A DNA stretch of 64,000 nucleotides. Source: Sphagnum compactum. Its lineage: Eukaryota; Bryophyta; Sphagnopsida; Sphagnales. Below, piece by piece: positions 12,686 to 25,939 of the stretch (positions are counted from its first letter, which is position 1; every line of letters starts with the position of its first letter). The stretch spans positions 7,078,515 through 7,142,514 of the forward strand of contig OZ234499.1 of the NCBI GenBank assembly GCA_965153455.1, in the 5' to 3' direction. Under the pieces are notes generated by a model that was not told the DNA's origin, did not search any database, and worked only from the letters and a program-made list of their open reading frames with translations. Made by a program: the position numbers and the translations under genes.

Positions 12686-15298
12686 CTATGAACCCTGTTT
12701 CCCAGCAAGAGCGACTTTTGTAGCAGCTACTGCACACTTTGAAGCAGCAATTGTGGCTTGTTGTCTAATTTGGTGGTAATCATGTTTGTCCATCGCACTC
12801 TTCATGAAAATTGAGTCAGACAAAACCACTGCTGTTGCACCTGCACTTATATATGCCTCCACCATATCTGCAATGCCAAGAACCCAGCAAATGCACATCA
12901 CAATCCCTATTACAACTTCGGCTATATTGGATCAAGTGGTCTCTAAGAAATCCAATCAACATGAGGCTTGTTGAATCAGACTATTGATGACAACTACTCA
13001 CCTAAGCCAATGCCACTGGAGGCAATTAAAGGTATATGTGGAAATGGCTTCTTGAGTGCCCGCACAAACTGAACACCTCCAAGAAGGCATACTGGGTAAA
13101 TCTGTGGAACAAAGGTGCTCAATCATGTCAACAACACAAATGCATGTAGATAGTGAAAGAGAAAAGTCCCCATATTTATTTTTGAGAAGCATTCAAGCCA
13201 ACAAGATATGCAAAAACAGTTTATGAGTAGGCAAACAAACACATAATTGTAATACCTTAACAGCTGCTGCGCCCCAATTGAATGCAGTCAGGACCTGCAT
13301 CCCAGATGGGACACGTAAGCTTTACTGTCCATTTACACTTCAATACAACCTATTCAAAAAGAGAAATTTAGAGGCATAGATCATACCTCACTTGGTGTCA
13401 TTGCCCCTGGTATGAAGAGCACATGACCATTGCTGTGTGCAGTAACTGTTTCCTAGACCAAAAACCCCAACATCGATGCACAATTAACTTTCATGATGGA
13501 TGTTATCATCACTTGAGTTAATTTGACACACATCATGATCAAGGTCATGTGGCTGGGACACACCTGGATGGCAACAGGGCTCAGAAGAAACCTTGCCCCT
13601 GCTTCTTTTGCAATACCTGCCTCTTGCAACGTCAAAACTGTACCAGCCTGCACCCACAACATGACATCCAGTCAGTACAGGTGAAACTGAGACTCATGAG
13701 ATTTGTAATATAAAAGATCACTGTAATGGAGAAACAAAATTGCAGGTGGTGTGTGACCAAAGATTGGTGAGTTAGAACTTGGTTTCCAACAAAAGTTTAG
13801 CAGCTCTGCTGACCCCAATTAATGCTGATGAGTACTCGTGGACAAGCTTCATGATCACCTGAATCAAAAGGAAATATCAATTCCAAACTCAGGGAACCAT
13901 GAATATACAGTAGTTGGACCATGTCCCATTACAGCAAATAGTTAAGCTCTTCAAAGACATATGAGCACAATTCTTGCTCCAATTAAGAACACAGTACTCT
14001 TTTGAATGAAGAATTCTGCTCAACATCATCAGAATGTGAGGATGTGAGAAACCTTTGAGGCTCCCGGGGTTGTCATTGTCACCTCCAGCTGTCCAGGGGC
14101 GAATTTATCACTGTTGTCAGTTCTCAGCAAGATGAAGATGGAAGATTTGTCTTATGTGGACACAAACCTCGATTCCTCAGCTTGTGGGGCATAAGTATTT
14201 CCATGTTGAAGAAACAAAATGATCAGGGGTTTTAGGGTTCATATGTCTCAATATGTCTCATCATCATCATCATCATATATATTCATAGATATGCTCACTT
14301 CCTCCGTCTCTCACATTAAGGGTTCACAGGATAGCTGTGCATCACGCACCACATTTATTCCACCATCGAGAGCTGCACGACCAGCATCAACAGCCTGCTC
14401 TGGACTGCATTTCACCACTCTCTTCATTAACAAACAAAGTGCGCACAGGTAAAACATTTCAACAAAAAAAGCAACAACATCACATACATACAACCTTACA
14501 ACAACACAGAATAATAGGTGCAATTGTCTCAGCAAAGTTCACAAACAATTCTGTTACTGTATATCCTGTTGCCTACCAGCTTGTAACTTCTGGTGGTGCC
14601 ACTAACTAACAAGGGGTGTGTCCCGGTCCTCTCATTGTCTCTCTGGTTTTCTCTGGCAGATGGTTAACAATCTCAAACTCTCTAGGACAGAAACTGGTGC
14701 TAATAAGCTCTGGTCCTATTGCTGAAATTGGAGGCGTAGTAGAATATGAACAACAAAACCAGCAATTTCACACTGATTTTGCAAGGGTTTTTCGGTGACA
14801 GAAACCCTACCTTTCTGATCTGAGGCAGGCGATGATACCAGCCGTGCGTATGCGCTCCAAAGTCTCTTGCATAACTAAAGAGGAGGATGATGCGCTCGTA
14901 ATTGCTTCTGTAGTACTAGCAGCATTCTCTTCCATTTTCATCCTGGTCTCCAAATCTTCTTTTTCTTCACTTGCGCATTTCGCACTTCTTCCTACGAAAT
15001 CCTTGCTTTGCGCTTCAAAACGCACCATCGTGCCTCCATGTTGTTCACGCTGAGCAGATGTTAGACCTCTGACGCCGCGAGTTCGGCGACAATCTGCAAG
15101 CTGGAGGAGGCACCAAGTGCTGGAGGTTGTTGCGACTGCCGTCGTAGCCTGCTTGCAACAACAGGGACGCGAGAACGCCAAGAATGATGTTCTCTTCTTC
15201 AACGAAGCAAACGAAGCGAGAGTCGACAGCACATTTTCTGCTGCAGCAATACCTGTGGCGCCACGAAACAAGATGCTCGTGTTCGTCCTCACATCCAT
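12686..15298 (-). CDS. KDPG/KHG aldolase family protein, probably plastid-targeted, 364 aa
   Basis: Nine minus-strand exons: 15298-14811, 14404-14350, 14088-14053, 13858-13814, 13647-13564, 13452-13387, 13294-13256, 13101-13002 and 12867-12686. All are GT-AG and phase-consistent (1095 nt). The class I aldolase (beta-alpha)8 barrel begins at about residue 148 (LERIRTAGIIACL). Family landmarks are LEVTMTTPGA with the catalytic-type Glu183, GAGTVLTLQEA, FLLSPVAIQ, FIPGAMTPSE, and AAAVKIYPV where Lys271 is the Schiff-base lysine, then ASSGIGL and AVVLSDSIF near the end. The first about 130 residues are Ser/Ala/Arg-rich and look like a plastid transit peptide plus linker. The family cleaves 2-keto-3-deoxy-6-phosphogluconate to pyruvate and glyceraldehyde 3-phosphate (Entner-Doudoroff pathway) or acts on 4-hydroxy-2-oxoglutarate; which substrate the plant enzyme uses cannot be read here. 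No lesion was seen. Next gene upstream: plastid PDH E1-alpha, same strand. Confidence 0.93.
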
Positions 15299-16492
15299 CT
15301 CTCTCTATTTTACTCTTCTTTGTTGGTTGCAGGTCTCTTCCTGATCTGCAAACCACCGCCGCAGTTACCGCGAATGTAGATTTCAAAGAAACAACGATGT
15401 TCTGATCGGCAACAAAGGGATTAACAATGCAGATTGCGAACCCGCTGCTGATAACAATTTCATGGCATTTCATCTTTCGGGCACGTCTCCACAGCTCCGT
15501 CTTTCCCGTGTGTTGTTGAGCAGAGAACAGGTCTGTCTCAGGGAGCCAAACCGATGAATCTTCCAAAATTAAGCACATCTTCTCAACCTCGGTGTATTGT
15601 TGAGGACAGAAGAAGTCAGACAAAGCACATCTTCTTGAGCTCAGCGCATTGTTGAAAGCAGAAGAGGTCAGTCTCATGTGTCACAGAAATGAAATCCAAC
15701 GTGTAGCCAGAAATGAAAACATTTGCCTGGTGTGCAGTTTCATCAAAACATATTCAGTTTCACAGTCAAGCATCACATTTTCATCACCTTGCCATCACCC
15801 CTCTCTGCCATCTTCAGTCTTGGAACTCACACCTCTTTGGTACAGTTAATAGAAAGATACACATCTTGCCCTTGTGGACAACGATGACAATGATGATGAT
15901 GATTCCAGTGTATTATAGCTAGCAAACCATTGTTGTTCAGCATGATCATGGCTTACATTTGAAATTCCAAGAGCGGAGCAGAGCTAATCATTCAGTACTA
16001 ATGATGCCCACAGCAACCGGTACAAATTTTGGTGGAGCAAGAGCAAAGCCTCAGCCAAAGAAGGTGAATTGCATGTCAGCCTCTTAGATGTCTCAAATTC
16101 AGACTCCTGTCTTCTTTCTAGCCTGGTACATTCTAATGTCAAACAATGCTGTGCAGTGAATTGCTTCATCAGACAGTCCCCAGGAGGAGAAGATGATGAT
16201 GAGCTGAGAGATGTTTAATGATCCACAATTTATGAACTATTGCAATTTTAAGTTGCTGGTCAAAACAAACTACGCCTACAAGATGACTTTCTTTGGCCAG
16301 AATATGCAAAAAAACAAGAGTGGGTTCAATTCATTGCACAGATAATTCTGCACACTCCTCTATATGTGTTATGGCGAATGAGTTGCACCCTTCTGGTGCT
16401 CAGGAGCAGAAGGAGCAGCAGCAGCAGCATCTCCCCACTGGACCAGGAGCTGTGTGTCTTGTGAATGGTAGGAAGAATGGGTGGACCACTCA
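15299..16492. other. spacer: aldolase 5' flank and PDH E1-alpha 3' flank
   Basis: About 1.2 kb. The left part is GC-richer and probably holds the aldolase promoter and leader; a 210-codon minus-strand frame here (15677-15045) overlaps aldolase exon 1 in another frame and is treated as a shadow. The right part holds the PDH 3' UTR. An ATGATG run lies at about 15887-15903. Confidence 0.5.
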
Positions 16493-18531
16493 TTACACCT
16501 GAGCAGTTCCTGCAGTGAATCCAGGGTCCTCACATCTGTATTTGCCATCAGGGCCAATCCCAAAGCCTTTTGGATCAGCAAAGACATTCTCAAGAAGCTG
16601 GCTCCGGATAGGCAGGGGACTGGCATCTGCAAATTCCACTGCATCCTCTACCACATCATCAATCTTCTTGTCAATGGCTTTCAACTCTGCTTCTGTCACG
16701 AGGTTGTTCTCCAGAAGATATGCCTTGAAAGCAGTGATGGGATCTCTTGCAGCATAGTGCGCCTTCTCAGCTGTATCTCCACCCACAGATGTCAACATAA
16801 GAAATGCATACTTCCTTGGGATTTTCCCTCTTTCTTGTCAGAATGCTCTGATTACTGACTCCTTGACCTGGACCACATCACTACTGAAGTTTTCGTTTGT
16901 CACAAAATACTTGTGCTAGGAAAAGGGATCTGGCTCTGTAATTGAATGTGAGTAGGCTCTCACAGTGAGGAAAAAGTCTCCAATTTGAACAGTGAACTTC
17001 GCTAGTGATAATGTACTCAATGCATCCAATATGGTTCATGAATACATTGCTCTAGTCAGCACCAAAAAGAAAAAGAATTTCACTTGTGAGCAAAAGGGAT
17101 GCAAACAAAGGAAACATACCAGGGGCACGGAGTTCATCTGGATCTGCAAGAGAGTGGCCTCTAAACCTGTATGTTTCACATTCAATTAGAGTAGGACCAT
17201 CTCCTCTTCTAGCTCTTGCAATTGCCTCCTTGGCAACCTCACGCACCTTCAACACATCCATGCCATCAACATGGATGCCTGGCATCCCAAATGCAGGCCC
17301 CTTCTTCCAGATTTCAGGATCTGAGGTAGACCTATAGTGTGACATTCCAATCGCCCACAAGTTGTTTTCCACAACAAAAATGATTGGTAGCTTCCAGAGA
17401 GTTGCCATGTTCAGGCACTCAAAGAACTGACCATTGTTGGCTGTTCCGTCACCAAAGAAGGCAATGGAAACTGCATCTGCATTCTCATCTTTAAGAACCT
17501 CCCGTTTGTACTTTGTGGTGAATGCTGCTCCTGTTGCAACTGGAATCCCCTCTCCAATGAATGCAAACCCTCCCAGAAGTCCATGCTCCTTTGAGAACAT
17601 GTGCATTGAACCTCCTTGTCCTCGGCAGCAGCCAGTTGATTTCCCAAAGAGCTCGCTCATCACCTGCCGTGCAGGAACCCCCTTGCTGAGGGCATGGACA
17701 TGATCTCTGTAAGTGCTTGTCACAAAGTCCTCCTTCTTTAACAGCTTGATGAAGCCTGTGGACACTGCTTCTTGGCCATTGTAAAGATGGACAAATCCAA
17801 ACATTTTTCCTCTGTAGTACATTTGTGCACACATGTCCTCGAACGTTCTCCCCAGCATCAAATCTTCATAGATTTCCAAGCCCTCCTCCTTAGTGACCAA
17901 CTGCAACGTCCCAGGATACTGTTGACATCAGTAAAACCCAGACAAACAGAGAAGGACATATATATAGCTATATCCACACAGGCTGAACCAGTCACATGAA
18001 GCTCCTTTCCTCTCCTTCCCCATCCATCCCCCTCCTCCAGGGCTAACTAAAGCGCTTCTCTCTCTCTCTCTCTCTCTCTCTCATGTCAGAAACGGAACTT
18101 CCCAACTTCCGCCCAGCGAGTCTACTAATGCTTCAAAAAACCAAATTCCGTAGTAGGGCGAAGGTTGCAGAATGTCTAACCAGCTCTTGAGGTTTGGCTT
18201 TAGGTTTCGGCTTCACGAGTTCAGGTGCAGAAGCCATGGTAGCAGTACTGCCCTCCCCGCCCGCCGCCGCTACAACTCCTCTTCGTCCTCCTAAAGCTCT
18301 TACAGCCTTAGATCCGCCGGCACTCATCGCCCCCCGCAACACAACACTAGTATTAGTATAAGGACTATTGTCACCGAAGAAGAACCGACTCTGAAACGCT
18401 GGAGCTCCCGCAACCACTACAGAACAATGCGATTTCTGCTCCGCCTGCTTACACACACCATTATTCCCCAGCAAAGAGCGAGAATCCAAACTAACCAAAC
18501 CTCCTACACGCGATGCCAACGAGACCGCCAT
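16493..18531 (-). CDS. plastid pyruvate dehydrogenase E1 component subunit alpha, 475 aa
   Basis: Three minus-strand exons: 18531-18181, 17918-17120 and 16770-16493, all GT-AG (1428 nt). With E1-beta it performs thiamine-diphosphate-dependent decarboxylation of pyruvate, feeding acetyl-CoA to plastid fatty-acid synthesis. Residues 1-117 are a Ser/Ala/Gly-rich transit region ending in a Lys/Pro-rich stretch. The catalytic domain then runs from [18 protein letters not shown] through [10 protein letters not shown] and [12 protein letters not shown] to the thiamine-diphosphate motif GDGTANN at about residues 273-279, and [15 protein letters not shown]. The last segment matches the plastid rather than the mitochondrial form, which has a phosphorylated Ser in this loop. 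The C terminus [20 protein letters not shown] ... GTAQV is complete. The ATG at 18531 opens the transit sequence; an in-frame ATG at 18609 is less likely. An in-frame acceptor at 17900 could shorten exon 2 by six codons. No lesion was seen. Confidence 0.96.
18057..18082. repeat. (CT)n microsatellite in PDH E1-alpha intron 1
   Basis: About 13 CT dinucleotides within the first intron (17919-18180). On the coding strand it reads as a GA tract. Confidence 0.95.
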
Positions 18532-20013
18532 TACAAACGCACAAACACCACAAACGCGCTCCCCCACCCCCCAAAAGAAAAGATAAGCAGAAGATCCACA
18601 CTTCTGCAAAGCTCTTACAAGAAGAGCTCGAGAGGAGGAGAGAGAGAGCTACCAGTAGGTAGCCAGCCAGTAGGTACATTGATACCTACCAAGTTACCTA
18701 AGACCCTGTGTACAGTAGTAGGTGTGCATTAGGTGTAAGGTCAGGCACAACCTTGGAAGATACGCCAGACGTGTGCTTTCTTTCAAAGCCAGTGCTTTAA
18801 AACATTTCCTTTTAAAAGAAAATCCACTATTTCCAACGCATATCGTCCAGGTGTCATCTTCTTATTGGCGTTGGAGTGAAAACCAAGGCAGAGTACGGCC
18901 AACACAAGGTCAGACTGGGTGGCTTTTACTGCTGCCTTTTTACCTGTACCATTTTTCTTTTCAGGATTCCATGTGCGCACGTTCCCATTAAGGGAACGCT
19001 TCCGCACTTTGGGAGGGTTAGGGGGGCAGCTTTTGGTGACACGACACAATGGAGCTTGGGGAACACTCGCACGCATTCTGAGGGATGAATGATAAGTGAA
19101 CAGAGAAGTCCTTTTCCATTGGGCTCCTCCGGCTTCTTCCATGTGTGTTCTACCCACCCACATATGCACCTATTATGTAGTAGCCACCTACCTATTATCC
19201 TTCCTACCAGCCGTCCTACATACCTACCTACCTAAAGGACCTACCTCTGTAATATAGGTTACCCTGGTGAAACCCAATCTGAACGCAGTCAGAGTTCATC
19301 CATCCATAACTGGTTCATAGCAGGCTTCCAATGGATGACCCAAAAGTTAGTGGCTGTTGGTAAGTTTTATAGAGTCCGTCCCTGAGGACAGATGATGTAG
19401 CATAAGGTTCCACCACTAGGCCTGTACAGGTCCTTGCAACTTTTGTAGGTCTTAAACAGTGTCATACAGTGTCATCGTAATCCAACAGGCTTTTAAGTAG
19501 GAGAAGGGCCTATCTTTAGGACTTATCTCTGGGACCTTCTAAGTCACAAGGTACCAGTCACAAGGCTGAATTATGCACCCAGAGATCATCTCAAGTGCCC
19601 AGATTGCATTGTAGAAGTCTTGGCTTCAGGGTGTAAGTAGAGATCAGAGCCACCTCAAGAGTTGCTTACTTACCAACATTGCTTCTGACACTCATCCTGA
19701 CCTCCTAGGACAGATGATCCAAAGATGAGAAGCTCAAATTGGGGGCATGGCAAGACAAATCACTTCCTACAGATCTCCAAGTTTCAATTGAAGCTTTTGA
19801 GCTTTCTCCTGCAAGACGTGCCTGAACAAGGAATTTTGTAAACCTTGCAGTAGTTTTTTTTTTTTTTTTTTGCCTACAACAGGAATATGCCCAGTATGAG
19901 TGGTCATAAACCAGAATCAGAAGAAAAAAACCTATGCTCAAAGTGCACAAACTGTTCCCAATTGTAGTACTATACTTCCCCCCTGTCAGCAGTCAAAGTA
20001 CAAACTGGAAACA
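18532..20013. other. spacer: PDH E1-alpha promoter side and peptidase 3' side
   Basis: About 1.5 kb with no convincing gene. A CCTA/ACCT-rich low-complexity stretch lies at about 19170-19250 and a T17 run at about 19855-19871. The 5' leader of the PDH gene and the 3' UTR of the peptidase gene are expected here. Confidence 0.5.
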
Positions 20014-23000
20014 TCATAGCAAAAGCTCCAGTGGTTGAGTGGTGTTGCTTGCTTCTTTTACCAAGTGACAGCGGCCCAACTTTTGCTTCGCTTCCTGAAG
20101 GCCTGGGTTGTTTCACCAACAGTTTTGTATCAGCACATTGTGGAATCTGGAAATAATCGATTTGAGTGTGATTGCATCAATTCATAGAATAGACAAGAGA
20201 ACAAAGACAGGTGACAACCTGGAGTACGCTTGAAATCTGGCTCAATTCCATTGCCATCAATGTCATGATGACCGGGAGTAACATATTTGCCCACTGTCAA
20301 TATTATTCCAGAGCCATCACTCAACTCATACACAGATTGGATCAGGCCCTGCCATCATCAACAGGCCAACAGTTTGAGAGCCACATGCACAGGAACTCCA
20401 AAAAGTATCAGCATCTTCAATGTCCTCAGATTGATCCCTAATTAAATGAGCCACACATCTCATGTAGACCTCAAATCTTCCCTTCAATTAAGTTCCATCT
20501 TTTTACAATGTTGGTCAACACCATGAGATAAATCTTGGTATGGGCTGTCTGAAACTGCAGTCCTTAAACCTACCTTGCCAAATGTTCGACGGCCCACAAG
20601 CAATGCCCTGCAATTGTCATGAAGTGCTGCAGCCACCTGCCCTCCCATATCATGCACATCACAACGAGAAGCATTTACAGGTCATCACCAATTTTGAGAA
20701 GATGATCTTTCATACAATGCTAAGTGCAGTTGCTCCCACACTAGAATCATAAAACCTTCTGGGAAAATTTCAGTTAGCACTTCTGAGCTATCTAAATCCC
20801 ATGTGAAACAAATTCAGTGTCTCCCAATATCTGCAAGAACATCACCCCTGAGCAGTAAAAGCCAGCAAAAGAAACAAACGAACACTTACAATCTCACTAG
20901 CACTTGCTGTATGATCATTGACCAGGACCTGCACAACCAGGTCCAGGACAAGATGCATGAGATCAATGTTAAGGAATTCCTGCATTTCAATCAGAAAGTT
21001 GACTGGAGAACTGCAGTACCTTCCCTGCATGGAATGCAGAGATATGTCATCTCACTGAAATTATGAAATATTACAGTAGCCACTGGTGATTGAATGCCAC
21101 AGCCAAAACAACCACATTCTTGGACTAAGGGTTATTGTGGCAGTGCCACATTACTATACCATGAGAGGAGCCTTGGTCAATGGTGGGCCTGATGCAGTAA
21201 TACTCCGAAATGAGTCTGGGTCCCTGCCTACTGTCTCAATTACCTACATCCATACACATACAAAGCATCAACATCACATCTGTGCATGATAGGGTCTCAA
21301 TTGTAATGCAAGCACATGCAAGGATGCAATGATGAGGATACCGTCTCGCCCTCATCCAGAAATAGTCTTGCAATCTCAATGCCAGCCTGCATTTTGGACA
21401 TGAACAGTGTCACTTGAATTGCAACAAAAAATGGAAGCTGCAGAAATCATTCTGTCTGCTGCACCTGCTGTGCAATTATAGCTGATACTCTAATTAAAAC
21501 AATTCAAGAACAAATCTACACTTTTCAGTTGCATACAATCACAAGCATATGGCAGCACTTGCATAATTCAAGATAATGAGAAAACTGGAGTACCTGTACA
21601 AGCCCACCAGGATTGTCCTGTAAGTCCAGTAAATATGATGTTGCACCTGCATCCTGCAGCCTCTTCATAGCTGCATGCAGAGGAAAATAGGGAGTCAGTT
21701 TATCCACTTCACAACCCAATCCCAGGTTGCAAAAAGGACAAATTGTCCTAAACAGTCCTCCACATCTCAGGTTGAGGATAACATGTTCAATTACAGCAGC
21801 AGGCATCAAGGCCCTGCATATACTAAAATTGTCAGATACCACAGCCAGATTGCAGTAATATTGCCCATCACCCTGGCTGATACATCATGCAATCATGATC
21901 CAATCTGTTTCGCAGAATAACTTGTAGTGAAAATACAGAAGTGCTTACCAGTGACAAGGTCACGCTTTGCAAGGGCATTGAATTCTCGAAGATGGATATA
22001 GCCCATAAGCTGACCAGAATCCTGTGAATGTTCCAGACGATAGTAGACTGGAGAACGCACATCTTGTTGCCTTTCCACAGTAAGGCTCTGTGCTTCCCCA
22101 CACATACCATGCCTAATCTGCACCAGAAGCAGATGACACACACAGTTCAAAACAATGACCAACTCATGAACATGCACCCAAAGCCCTAAGTGCAAGCAGA
22201 ATGGGAGTGTGAATTAACAGAAAGATGAATATTATTAACTTATTTAAGCCTCTCCCCAATCATCACCACATGAATGCTTGTTGACAGACAGCTGATAAGA
22301 CTCTTTAATGTAAATATGAGACAACGACTGTATGATCAAGAAATGGAAGCCGTCTTAACCAACAAATGTGTCCAAAATCAACTATGAATCATGCTTACAA
22401 AATGCTCACACAAAGAAGCATGCGGGAAAGGAATACAATATGAAGAGTGTCCACATGACACGGCACTTGCACTAGCAAAATACACACAGCTTTGATAACA
22501 GAAAGAAAGGGAGAGACCTCAATAGACACAGGAGTGCCTTTAGGTCCTTGAATAAGAGATGCTGCTTCAAAGGCTGTCTTACCAGTCACACTGCTCCCAT
22601 CCACACTCAGCAACTCATCACCCTGTCCCAAAACACCATAATTATAACCTCTCTCAGAACCACTCTTGCAGTCTGTTAAACTGCTCTCAAATCAGCACAT
22701 AAACATGTAACAGATCAATACCCGCATGCAAGAAAAGCAACTGCAGGCAACAGACAACAATTGTGATTGCAGAAGTCAAAACACTTTCACATCATCATCT
22801 TCATAAGACAAGATCACCTCATAAAGTAAGCACGATGAAACAGAACAATACATGGAAGAAAAACACTGCAGAAGATAGAACAACAGTTGAGGTTGCAGAT
22901 GTCACACACTTTCTCATCATCATTGTTGTAAGACAAGATCACTTCACAAAATAAACAGTCTGTTCTGCGGATTCAGCACTTAACCAGAAGACAATCATCA

Positions 23001-24793
23001 TACGGCTGGTGCCACAGATTGGAATTTGGAGTCAGTCTAGAAATGGGTACATTGTACTTCAAATCAGAAACAGGAGAGCAACAAAATCAACACACACCTG
23101 TCGAACTCCTGCAGATTGTGCTGGACTCCCCAGCACAAGACCAAGCACTTTGAGAGTGGTTCCACCTTGACCATTTGCCACTTCGCCAATATTGAGTCCA
23201 ATTCCAGTTACATCATACTTTGCAAGTTGGGAAAACTGTCATGGAAACAGGCCAGGCCCTGCAGGGTGAGAAATTGCACATTTCAGCACACAACAATTGT
23301 TGATTGATCTTATCCTACTCATAATTCAAAATAGCTACAAATGATCACTAGAAAATTTGCATGAATGTTGCAAATCCTGGCACTGAGATTCAGGGTTCAT
23401 GACTATTATTTGTGTGTGGCTCATAAAACAAACAGAAAAAACACTCTGTAATGCTTCTGAAACATGAGCTCGTGCAAGCTTCATACCTGATCTGGCAAGA
23501 GAAATCGAGTATAGGGATCATTCAAGCTTGAGAGCATGCTTCGAATGGCTCCATATGCTGCCATTCTACTTCGTATTGGTCTCTTCAGCGCCTCTTCTTT
23601 CTTCTCCTGCAACCAACCAAAGGACCTCTCCAACATGTTCTTCAAACCTTTTTCAAACATCCGCAAGCTGCAAGACAAAGCAATTGGTTTGCATCTCGAT
23701 ACATCAAAAAGAAATGTCAGAGGAGGGAGGAGGACGACAAACCAGCCAGGCATCAGCAGACCAAGAGTGATGCCGGGCGTCCAGGAAATTCTCGTGCACA
23801 ACTTGCCATGCTTCTTCAACTACTGACTCGTTTGTGACTGCCTCTTCTTCCACTGTTGCCTCTTTGGCTATGACGTTCAATGCAGCTTCTTCTGTGCACT
23901 CAGGTGGAAGCCCTCCTCCTCCTCCCTCGTGAATTGCCGCGACTGCCATGGCCTCGTTGAGCCATTCCTTCGCTCTAACCAGTCTCGACGGAATAGTAGA
24001 AAACCCCTGCCTTTTGCAGAAACAAAACATAGGTTTGGCGAGAAGCTTACAAGACTCCAGAACACGTGATTTCGCTGTCTAGATCACATCTCTCTGCAAT
24101 TGAAAGCGGTTCGAAACAACAGCAAGGTGAGACAGAGACAGAGACAGAGAGCAGTTGCGTGACACTCACAGTTGCGGAGGTACAGGAACGTGAGCTTGCT
24201 TCCTTGTTTCCAGCCAAAGAAGGTGCTTGCGACGAAGGCATGCCCAATCCCCCGCGAAAGACAACAACATCTTCCTCTTGTTGCAATACATGCGAGAAGC
24301 TACCTTCTTCTTCTACTCCAATTGCGAGCGGAGGGAGAGAGACAACTCCCGGAAGAGAAATGAAAGCAGCAATCAGCATCCCGACTCTTGCGGCGGCAGC
24401 GGCGGCGTCCTTCCCTATTCTTCTTCTTGATTGTTCACCACCATCACTCCACTCTTCAATATCACCATCATCACTACTACTACTACTACCACCACCACCA
24501 CCACCACCTCCTCCTCCGGCAGAGGACCGAACACGTGGTAAAACGCTGATACTACGACCGCAGTCACCACTGCTGCCGGCGTTCCACAACTTGCGTGAAG
24601 AAGAAGAAACACGAAGACACAAAATAGGCGGTCGTGAGAAGAAGAAAGAAGGTGAAACGAAACAAGAAAGCTTTGTTGTTGCTGTCCTCCTCCTCCTGGT
24701 GTGTGGTGGTGTCAGGGGACGAGCAGTTGCGAATCGCGCGAGAACACAAGAGGAGCGAGACGCCGCAACAGCAGTTGTAGTAGTGGCCTCCAT
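20014..24793 (-). CDS. carboxyl-terminal processing peptidase (S41, CtpA-type), probably thylakoid lumenal, 648 aa
   Basis: Thirteen minus-strand exons: 24793-24170, 24006-23743, 23606-23487, 23235-23098, 22622-22518, 22117-21949, 21670-21594, 21386-21342, 21243-21160, 20928-20890, 20636-20574, 20348-20219 and 20102-20014. All are GT-AG with matching phases (1947 nt). The protein most resembles the plant CTPA3-type paralogue. Exon 1 encodes a basic Ser/Thr-rich transit region, a run of ten Gly, then a triple Arg (residues 123-125) before a hydrophobic core (about 136-158), as in a Tat-type lumen signal. A PDZ domain spans about 343-417 (GDELLSVDGSS). The S41 core holds GYIHLREFNA, DLQDNPGGLVQ, the nucleophile region TASASE (Ser551 or 553) and the general-base Lys576 in TFGKGLIQSVYEL. 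The family trims C termini, classically of the photosystem II D1 precursor; the substrate of this paralogue is unknown. The last acceptor (20102) was chosen because it restores a family-like tail (LQEAKQKLGRC); another acceptor at about 20150 would stop after five residues. Confidence 0.93.
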
Positions 24794-25939
24794 TAGCTCG
24801 GACACCACCACCACCAAGCGCTCGCTTCCTTTCCTCACTGCGCACAAACAAACAAACAAAACTAAACAAAACAAGCAACCACTCGCTGCTTAAGACTTAA
24901 AAAGACGACTACAACTGACGACCTTCACGGCAGATACCTTGCAAACGGTGATGGAAGCAGCAATCCAGAGCAGACTACTGTAGATAGCGCAACGCTCTCT
25001 AGACTGCTGTCGGACACTCTTTCTCTCGGCCGATCAAGCCGATTTCTTCGGGGGTCGTCGGCGAATTTCCAGAGAGACCGGGGACTGCATCCGTCGGATT
25101 CAGATTTGGAGGAAATTCAGAGTGATGATGGCAATCCGCAGCGAGCGGAGATAAGGGGAAGAATGAGTGGTGGCGGAGCGGAGGCAGGCAGGCAGGCAGG
25201 CGCTTCACCATCACCTTCTCCGCACCAAGCACACACGCTGATCCTCCTCGTTAAATCTGAGCTTTTCTTTCTACTTGTGAGCAGAAGAGCTTCCTGGGCC
25301 TTGTCTTGGGGGTTGCCTAGAAGAGGGGTTTTCTCACAGTTTTTTTTTTGGTGGGCTTTTTAATCTTTACCTCTGCACAATCTCATCATGCATTTTGCTG
25401 CAGCAATGGTTATTGGAAAATGCTGTTGACTGTCATAAAATACGGTTCCTGCATAAGAATGTATGTTTTCTTTGAAAGTGTGGCTTGGAAGGTGGTCAGC
25501 TCCAGAGTTCTTGTGTGTGCAAGTCTTGGAGCTGCTGCTGCTGCTGACGATGATGATGAAGGCAGTGAGTGGGTAGTCATTATTGTGCAGCTCATGATCA
25601 CTGCTAAATTCGTGACCAAGGTGATGACGGTCTCACACTTTGTGAGTGACTCTCATAAGGAAGGTGTTATTATGGACCTTATTATGGACCTTTCAAATTC
25701 TTGATGTGGAAACTTACTTCTCTGCATTTTCACAGATACGTATGTGTGTAAGTTTGTTGCCCCCAACTTCTTCATCTGGAGGCAAAGCAAGCCAGGATGC
25801 CATTATTGCCTGACATGGTCCAGTTTTATCTGGCTATGGAAGGTGGGGGACTCTTTCTGGTATTCTCTTCTAGGCCTGCTTTCCTTGATGATGCCTTGGG
25901 TGGGGGAAGAGATTGTTGTGATCATTAAAGGATAACCTC
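24794..25939. other. spacer: peptidase promoter region
   Basis: The first about 500 bp are GC-richer, as expected of a promoter and leader. A CAGG/CAGGCAGG run lies at about 25185-25201 and a T run at about 25340. No conserved coding segment is recognised. Confidence 0.45.

Noticed and set aside
15045-15677. 210-codon minus-strand frame
   Set aside because: It overlaps aldolase exon 1 in another frame, has Cys/Ser-rich noise composition and no conserved motif.
24066-24893. 275-codon plus-strand frame opposite peptidase exon 1
   Set aside because: It is the antisense shadow of a GC-rich exon. The minus strand carries the transit and Tat-like signal and splices in phase to the protease.
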